Part shown: positions 37,874 to 42,577 of the stretch, piece after piece
Position numbering within the stretch: the stretch's first letter is position 1
How the letters are laid out: every line of letters starts with the position of its first letter
Assembly: GCF_900637865.1 (NCBI RefSeq)
Contig: NZ_LR134431.1
Location: forward strand, 1 to 42,577
From: Legionella adelaidensis
GTDB lineage: Bacteria > Pseudomonadota > Gammaproteobacteria > Legionellales > Legionellaceae
DNA length: 42,577 nucleotides
Direction: 5' to 3'
Translations under genes and position numbers: made by a program
The notes under the pieces: generated by a model
What the model saw: the letters and a program-made list of their open reading frames with translations, nothing else
The model's database searches: none
Told to the model about the DNA's origin: nothing

Positions 37874-39063
37874 ATATCTATTTAAGCATAGATAAAAAAG
37901 AGTGGCTTACGCATTACGCAATCCCGCTGTTGCTCTGTCTAACCCTATTTTTTATTCCTATTAGCGTATCATTAAAGAGTATCTTTTTGACTCTCAGCGC
38001 CGTGTTAATTTTAGCTGTTCCCAAATTTTGGCCTGATTTACGTATAAGTTTTTCAACGTATTGGGGTTATGCTTGTTTATTTCTTTTCTTGATGGCTTTA
38101 ATTGGTATGGCGTGGAGTCCAGCCAGTTTAAAAGATCAGCTTTATGTGGTTGAAAAGTATAGCAAGCTTCTGTATTTGCCAGTATTAGCTATCGGGTTCA
38201 AACGGGAAAATACTCGCCAGGTGGGGTTGCATGCTTTTCTAGTGGCCATGTTAATTACTTGTATTGTTTCGATAGAGAAATATTTTTTCTCGACCGATGG
38301 TGCTGATCCGGGTGAAGTATTTTTGAATCATATTGTGACTGGTTATTTAATGTCTTTTGCTGCGTATTTGTCTGCTCTTTTTTTCTTCCAAACTAAAAAT
38401 ACTCCCCCGCGTTTTGGATATGCATTGCTATGGGTATTATTTTCTTATCAAATTATTTTCGTGAATACAGGTAAAACCGGAATAATTATTTATTTATTGT
38501 TAATGGCAATGTTGCTTTTGCAAGTCCTTTCTTTTAAAAAAGCCCTGCTCGCTTTTGTTGCTAGTATCTTTATTCTGGGAGCTGTTTTTTACATGAATAA
38601 GGGATTACAAAATAAAATTACAATTCTTGCCCAAGAGTGGCAAGAATTCCATCAGAATAACAAAGATACTTCTATAGGCTATCGGTTACAGTTTCATGCA
38701 TTTTCAAAACAACTACTATTAAGAAGTCCATGGATAGGTAATGGAACAGGTTCTTTTACTTACTACTTTCAAGAAGAAAAACCAGTACCTTCGTGGGACC
38801 ATAAGCTACGGGAGCCGCATAGTCAGTATTGGTTAGTATCGACAGAGTTTGGCATAGTGGGTTTATTCTTGCTTCTTTCATTTTTCTTTATTTTGTATCT
38901 TACCGCTTGGGATTTAACAAAATATAGACCTATAGTTTTCGGGTTATTGATAGCTACTTTAGTGGGAAGCCTATCAGATTCTATGTTGTTCTATTCTGGA
39001 CCCGGTTATTTTTTTATTGTGATGATGGCGCTGTGTTTTGGGGAGATTTTTGAGAAGAAGTAA
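37870..39063 (+). CDS. O-antigen ligase (WaaL/Wzy_C family)
   Basis: The 397-residue membrane protein has about eleven spans. The signature Wzy_C region is clear: NTGKTGIIIYLLLMAM, then a large periplasmic loop from about 245 to 325 with SIGYRLQFHAFSKQLL, SPWIGNGTGSFTYYF and REPHSQYWLVSTEFGIVGL. WaaL joins O-antigen from undecaprenyl phosphate to lipid A-core at the periplasmic face, and the His in PHSQY is at the position important in this family. Wzy polymerases share the domain, so a polymerase role cannot be excluded. It starts with GTG at 37870 overlapping the glycosyltransferase stop and converges on potD. Confidence 0.88.
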   Translation: MNIYLSIDKKEWLTHYAIPLLLCLTLFFIPISVSLKSIFLTLSAVLILAVPKFWPDLRISFSTYWGYACLFLFLMALIGMAWSPASLKDQLYVVEKYSKLLYLPVLAIGFKRENTRQVGLHAFLVAMLITCIVSIEKYFFSTDGADPGEVFLNHIVTGYLMSFAAYLSALFFFQTKNTPPRFGYALLWVLFSYQIIFVNTGKTGIIIYLLLMAMLLLQVLSFKKALLAFVASIFILGAVFYMNKGLQNKITILAQEWQEFHQNNKDTSIGYRLQFHAFSKQLLLRSPWIGNGTGSFTYYFQEEKPVPSWDHKLREPHSQYWLVSTEFGIVGLFLLLSFFFILYLTAWDLTKYRPIVFGLLIATLVGSLSDSMLFYSGPGYFFIVMMALCFGEIFEKK

Positions 39064-39099
39064 ATTATTGGCCTTATCTCCCGAATCAAGAAAATTCGT

Positions 39100-39124
39100 A
39101 ACCTGGTTGCTTGTCAACCAGGTT
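39100..39124. repeat. CCTGGTTG-family palindrome after the O-antigen ligase gene
   Basis: AACCTGGTTG (39100-39109) and CAACCAGGTT (39115-39124) form a perfect 10-bp stem around CTTGT. The preceding 11 bases also match those before the copy at 36728. Confidence 0.7.
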
Positions 39125-39151
39125 CGGGTCTCTGGTTACGATTAGATCCAA

Positions 39152-39174
39152 AACCTGGTTGGCAAGCAACCAGG
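39152..39174. repeat. CCTGGTTG-family palindrome next to potD
   Basis: CCTGGTTG (39154-39161) and CAACCAGG (39167-39174) form an 8-bp stem. It lies seven bases beyond the potD stop, so together with the neighbour at 39100 it may terminate the two convergent transcripts. Confidence 0.65.
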
Positions 39175-39181
39175 CTCTCAG

Positions 39182-40210
39182 CTACAATGACAACTTCAAC
39201 TCTTCCCAATACTGGTTAAATAAAAGAATCGTTTCATCTCCCACATCTCTTTGAAAAAATCCTCTTTTTAATGTTTCTTCACTTGGATACACCATAGAGT
39301 TATCCCGTATATTTTTTGGTAACAATGCCTTTCCTTTTAGATTAGTAATAGCATGCCCTTCAATTAATGCTATTTGCGCCGCTATGTCTGGCCGCAATAT
39401 AAAATTAATAAATACATAGGCTTCTTCTAAATGCGGTGGGTTGGTTGGGATTGCCAAGCAGTCTACCCAAATTACAAATCCCTCTTTAGGATACATAAAT
39501 CGAATCATTGGATTTTCTGCAGAAGCTTTAAAAGCGTCACCATTCCATACGGAACCGATAACGGCATCTTCATCAATAATGACTGCTTGAATACTATCGC
39601 TTGCAAATAACTTAATATTCGGTATTAACTGGACAAGCCTTTCGAAGGCTAACTGTATATGTTGCGGATTGGAGTCATTCGGGTTGTATCCTAAACTCAG
39701 TAACGCCATCGAAAATACTTCGCGTGCGTCATCTAATAAAAGCAAGTGCTTACGCCATCTTTTTTCCCATAATTGGCTCCAGGCATTTACAGGCGTTTTA
39801 ACCCATTGTGAATTGTAGAAGATTCCGGTGGCTCCCCAAATAATAGGTACACTGTATTGATTATTTTTATCATATTCATTCGCTTGAAATAGAGGATCTA
39901 AATTGGATAGGTTGGGAAGTTTTTGCTTATCAAGAGCAGTGAGCATTGCTTGCTTTTTCATTCGTTCTACATAGTAAGCGGAAGGTAAGATCACGTCATA
40001 TACATTCCTGTGGGATGCTTTCAGTTTAGCGTACATGGTTTCGTTGCTATCGTAAGTTGAGAAGTTGACTTTAATTCCAGTCTCTTCTTCAAACTGTTGA
40101 ATTACTTTTTTTGGTAGCTCGCCTCCCCAGGCATATACGTTTACAATTTTCTCCGCAGCATTCAATGTATGACAGAAAAAAATAAGTGTGATAAGAAAAA
40201 GCTGTTTCAT
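39182..40210 (-). CDS. potD: Spermidine/putrescine-binding periplasmic protein PotD
   Basis: The start was set at ATG 40208-40210, since it begins a proper signal peptide (MKQLFLITLIFFCHTLNAA) and overlaps the potC stop by four bases. A longer frame upstream reads antisense-like low-quality sequence. The mature protein has the polyamine-binding fold: NVYAWGGELPKKVIQQFEEE, TYDSNETMYAKLKA, YDVILPSAYYVERM, YSVPIIWGATGIFYN, VFSMALLSLGYNPN and AVIGSVWNGDAFKA. It captures polyamine in the periplasm and delivers it to PotBC. It is the last gene of potABCD, in the order A-B-C-D on the minus strand. Confidence 0.95.
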   Translation of the reverse strand: MKQLFLITLIFFCHTLNAAEKIVNVYAWGGELPKKVIQQFEEETGIKVNFSTYDSNETMYAKLKASHRNVYDVILPSAYYVERMKKQAMLTALDKQKLPNLSNLDPLFQANEYDKNNQYSVPIIWGATGIFYNSQWVKTPVNAWSQLWEKRWRKHLLLLDDAREVFSMALLSLGYNPNDSNPQHIQLAFERLVQLIPNIKLFASDSIQAVIIDEDAVIGSVWNGDAFKASAENPMIRFMYPKEGFVIWVDCLAIPTNPPHLEEAYVFINFILRPDIAAQIALIEGHAITNLKGKALLPKNIRDNSMVYPSEETLKRGFFQRDVGDETILLFNQYWEELKLSL

Positions 40211-40974
40211 AGGGATTTTCCTGCTGCCCGGTGGGCAATAATTACTAATAACATTGAAATGATGAAAGTGATGGAACAAAGCGCATTGAGCTCTGGGGTA
40301 ACGCCGGCTCTTACTAGCGAGTAAATAGTTAAAGGTAAAATGGAAAAATCGGGGCCTGCTACAAAATAGCTAATAATTACGTCGTCAAAAGAAAGGGTAA
40401 AACATAATAAAAAGGCACTTAATACGGCGGGCCACAATAGGGGAAGCAGGATCCTGTATAGGGCTTTTGCTCTGCTTGCCCCTAAATCGAGAGCACTATA
40501 GTAAACATTAGCATCAATCGTATGGATACGCGTATTGACGGTTAAGACCACAAAAGGAATACAAAAAGTAATATGAGCAATTAATAAGCTAAAAAATCCT
40601 AAAGGGATATTGCTCACATTAAAAAATATAAGCAAAGCCACCCCCAGTACTAAATCGGGAATAATAATTAACAAAAGAAGTAATATGAATAAGGAACGAT
40701 GCTTACTATTTTTGTGAAGGAATAAATGAACGCAAGCTAAAAGTCCCACCATGGTGGCTATAAATGATGCGCAAGCACCCAGGATGAGTGAATTAAAAAA
40801 CGCATTCCATAATCCTCTATCTAAAAATAACTCCGCATACCATCTGGTTGAAAACCCTTGCCATTGTAGTGAAAAACGAGCGGAATTAACGGAATAAAAA
40901 ATGAGTACTAGTAGGGGAAAATACAAAAAGAAGTAAATAAGGGTCATATACAGTTTTTGCGCTGCTGTTTTCAA
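40207..40974 (-). CDS. potC: Spermidine/putrescine ABC transporter permease PotC
   Basis: The most likely start is TTG at 40972-40974, which overlaps the potB TGA stop; it gives 255 residues beginning LKTAAQKLY (read as Met). An in-frame ATG lies at 40945-40947, and a longer frame to 41067 only reuses potB sequence. Six spans are visible. The permease EAA loop is DLGASRAKALYRILLPLLWPA, followed by SFDDVIISYFVAGPDFSILPL, characteristic of PotC. Overlaps of a few bases with potB and potD show tight translational coupling. Confidence 0.93.
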   Translation of the reverse strand: MKTAAQKLYMTLIYFFLYFPLLVLIFYSVNSARFSLQWQGFSTRWYAELFLDRGLWNAFFNSLILGACASFIATMVGLLACVHLFLHKNSKHRSLFILLLLLIIIPDLVLGVALLIFFNVSNIPLGFFSLLIAHITFCIPFVVLTVNTRIHTIDANVYYSALDLGASRAKALYRILLPLLWPAVLSAFLLCFTLSFDDVIISYFVAGPDFSILPLTIYSLVRAGVTPELNALCSITFIISMLLVIIAHRAAGKSL

Positions 40975-41795
40975 TGAATGAGCTCCCGCGCATAACGCCG
41001 ATAATAAAATAGCAAGATGAGAAGCAGAAAGGTTAGGACCATACTGGTGGCTGCTCCTTGCGGCCAATTTTCTAATACTAGAAATTGGGTTTGTATTAAA
41101 TTACCTAATAATACGGAACGTGCTCCTCCCAATACATTAGGGATATAAAACAAAGTCATTGCCGGTAAAAATACCATGAGAGAGCCGGAAATAATACCGC
41201 TCAAAGTATTCGGCAAAAAGACTCGATAAAATATAGCCCATTTTCCTGCGCCCAAGTCTTTAGCAGCTTCAATTAATTTAAAATCAAACCGTTCCATGTT
41301 GGCAAAGATAGGTAATACCATAAAGGGAAATAAGTTATATACGAGTCCAATAATTACGGCAAAATTGCTATACATAAGCGAGAGAGGTTGGTCAATTATG
41401 TGTAAATTTAATAAGAGTAAATTGATGAGCCCTTTAAATTTTAAAATGGCGATTAATGCATAAGTGCGCACTAAAGAACTGGTCCAAAATGGAATAATGA
41501 TGAGCATCAGAAGTAAAGAGCGGTGTTTAGAGCGAATTAATAGATAACTGAAAGGGTAGGCCAGGAGTAAACAAAGAAAGGTAGTAATAAATGCCATAAT
41601 AAACGAACGAAGAAAAATTTTTCCAAAAAGAGGAGATAATAGTTCGCTATAGTTTTTTAGGGTGAATGGCCAGCCTACCAGGTGCTGGGGATCTTTCGTT
41701 AAAAAGCTGGCAATAAATACTAAAAAAAGAGGGATAAACGAAAATAAAATAAGCCAGCCATAAATAATTTGTATTGAATACGGTTTACTCCTCAT
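40971..41795 (-). CDS. potB: Spermidine/putrescine ABC transporter permease PotB
   Basis: With ATG at 41793-41795 the product has 274 residues (MRSKPYSIQ...); the longer frame to 41846 reuses the end of potA. Six spans are seen. The cytoplasmic EAA loop reads EAAKDLGAGKWAIFYRVFLPNT, and SLMVFLPAMTLFYIPNVLGG is typical of PotB. It forms the heterodimeric channel with PotC. Its start overlaps the potA stop by 11 bases. Confidence 0.94.
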   Translation of the reverse strand: MRSKPYSIQIIYGWLILFSFIPLFLVFIASFLTKDPQHLVGWPFTLKNYSELLSPLFGKIFLRSFIMAFITTFLCLLLAYPFSYLLIRSKHRSLLLMLIIIPFWTSSLVRTYALIAILKFKGLINLLLLNLHIIDQPLSLMYSNFAVIIGLVYNLFPFMVLPIFANMERFDFKLIEAAKDLGAGKWAIFYRVFLPNTLSGIISGSLMVFLPAMTLFYIPNVLGGARSVLLGNLIQTQFLVLENWPQGAATSMVLTFLLLILLFYYRRYARELIH

Positions 41796-42577
41796 AAGGT
41801 AACAAGACCTCCCAGCCTTTGAACCATTGAACCCAAACCCTTTCATTGGGTGAGTACTCTAATTTATCATCGTCCTCATCAAAAAACTCGGAAGCGCTAA
41901 TAATGGTGCCTGAAGGCAATTGCACTTTAACATCCACTGTCGAGCCTTTATAAGTAATATCTACTATTTTCCCAGGTAACATATCTGCCGTACTTTCTAC
42001 TTCGCTTTCGTCCCACACACGAATATCTTCTGGCCGAATTAATAAATGCAAACGATCCCCAACGTTGTAATTCCCGGTATTTTTACAATGCAGAGGCTGG
42101 GATTCTATTTCAGTCAACAAATCACCATTCTCAATAGCCTTTATTTCAATATCAAAAATATTGACCTCTCCAATAAAACGGGCCACATGTAAGTTTTTGG
42201 GGGTTTCGTAAATAGCTCTTGGAGTACCGACTTGTTCAATCCGGCCTTGATTAAAAATGACTATGCGATCAGACATAGATAAGGCTTCTTCTTGATCATG
42301 GGTTACAAAAATAAAAGTCATGTTAAGACTTTTCTGAAGTTGTTTTAATTCTGATTGCATGGCTTTACGTAAGCGGTAATCTAAAGAGCTTAAAGGCTCA
42401 TCCAGGAGGAGCACCTGTGGACGATTAACAATTGCTCGTGCTATGGCTACGCGTTGCTGTTGACCACCGCTTAATTGACGTATGTTTCTTTGCGCAAATC
42501 CCTCCAAATGCACCATACGTAAAGCTTCTTCTACTCTTTGATTGGTTTCGGGTTCTGGGGTTTTTTTGCAGCGTAAA
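41785..42577 (-). CDS. potA: Spermidine/putrescine ABC transporter ATPase PotA, N-terminus cut by window edge
   Basis: The frame is open past the right edge (LRCKKTPEPETNQRVEEAL precedes the internal Met at 42516), so the visible 263 residues are the C-terminal part and Walker A is outside. Seen are the ABC signature LSGGQQQRVAIARA, Walker B VLLLDEPLSSLD, and the H-loop VTHDQEEALSMSDR. The regulatory tail has the TOBE-like segment LLIRPEDIRVWDES and KIVDITYKGSTVDVKV. PotA powers polyamine import from the cytoplasmic side. It is the first gene of the potABCD operon; the promoter is not in the window. Confidence 0.94.
   Translation of the reverse strand, partial: LRCKKTPEPETNQRVEEALRMVHLEGFAQRNIRQLSGGQQQRVAIARAIVNRPQVLLLDEPLSSLDYRLRKAMQSELKQLQKSLNMTFIFVTHDQEEALSMSDRIVIFNQGRIEQVGTPRAIYETPKNLHVARFIGEVNIFDIEIKAIENGDLLTEIESQPLHCKNTGNYNVGDRLHLLIRPEDIRVWDESEVESTADMLPGKIVDITYKGSTVDVKVQLPSGTIISASEFFDEDDDKLEYSPNERVWVQWFKGWEVLLPYEE

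Noticed and set aside
40211-40279. N-terminal extension of potD (MFHHFHHFNV...)
   Set aside because: This extension lies in the potC coding end and lacks a signal peptide. ATG 40208-40210 gives a proper signal sequence and the stop/start overlap usual in this operon.

Overview
The window reads as a chromosomal segment of a Legionella species or a very close relative. The strongest marker is a 234-residue Mip-type FKBP peptidyl-prolyl isomerase (7688-8392) that follows the Legionella pneumophila Mip sequence, as I remember it, almost from end to end. The AT-rich base composition, the housekeeping gene set and two soluble proteins that look like secreted-effector candidates agree with this. Species cannot be named from the sequence alone.

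Left part (1-9712). A polytopic membrane protein runs off the left edge. Next come mfd (transcription-repair coupling factor) and a minus-strand run of xseA, an M23 peptidase and a rhomboid protease. Divergent from these are mip, which ends in a strong terminator, and an AmpG-type muropeptide permease. Middle-left (9819-12247) holds a soluble PAS histidine kinase with two single-domain Rcp1-like response regulators, then tRNA-Leu(CAA).

Accessory patch (about 12300-16700). This holds a small secreted cysteine protein, a truncated transposase, an orphan small ORF, a 428-residue effector-like protein, and the most unusual gene of the window. That gene (15352-16602) encodes a MerR-family regulator fused in frame to a complete QueF, the reductase that makes preQ1 for queuosine. 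It has a MerR-style promoter in front and an internal ribosome binding site exactly where QueF would start. I regard it as the best candidate for an undescribed system: a regulator that may sense queuosine precursors directly.

Core metabolism and envelope (16733-36699). On the minus strand lies a purB-nadB-nadA operon. Divergent from it is ppsA, then a CPA2 cation/proton antiporter, nadC, a Firmicutes-type MurG, an M20 peptidase and a ComEA-like protein. Together nadA, nadB and nadC give de novo NAD synthesis from aspartate. A 76-bp MITE-like insertion with a 5-bp target duplication lies between purB and ppsA. mreBCD (cell shape), an unknown 259-residue protein, icd, clpS and clpA follow.

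Right part (37022-42577). A WaaE-type core glycosyltransferase and a WaaL-type O-antigen ligase form an LPS pair. They converge on a potABCD polyamine ABC transporter operon, of which potA is cut by the right edge. Two families of short palindromic repeats recur in the intergenic gaps, one built on GTAGGTTGG and one on CCTGGTTGC.
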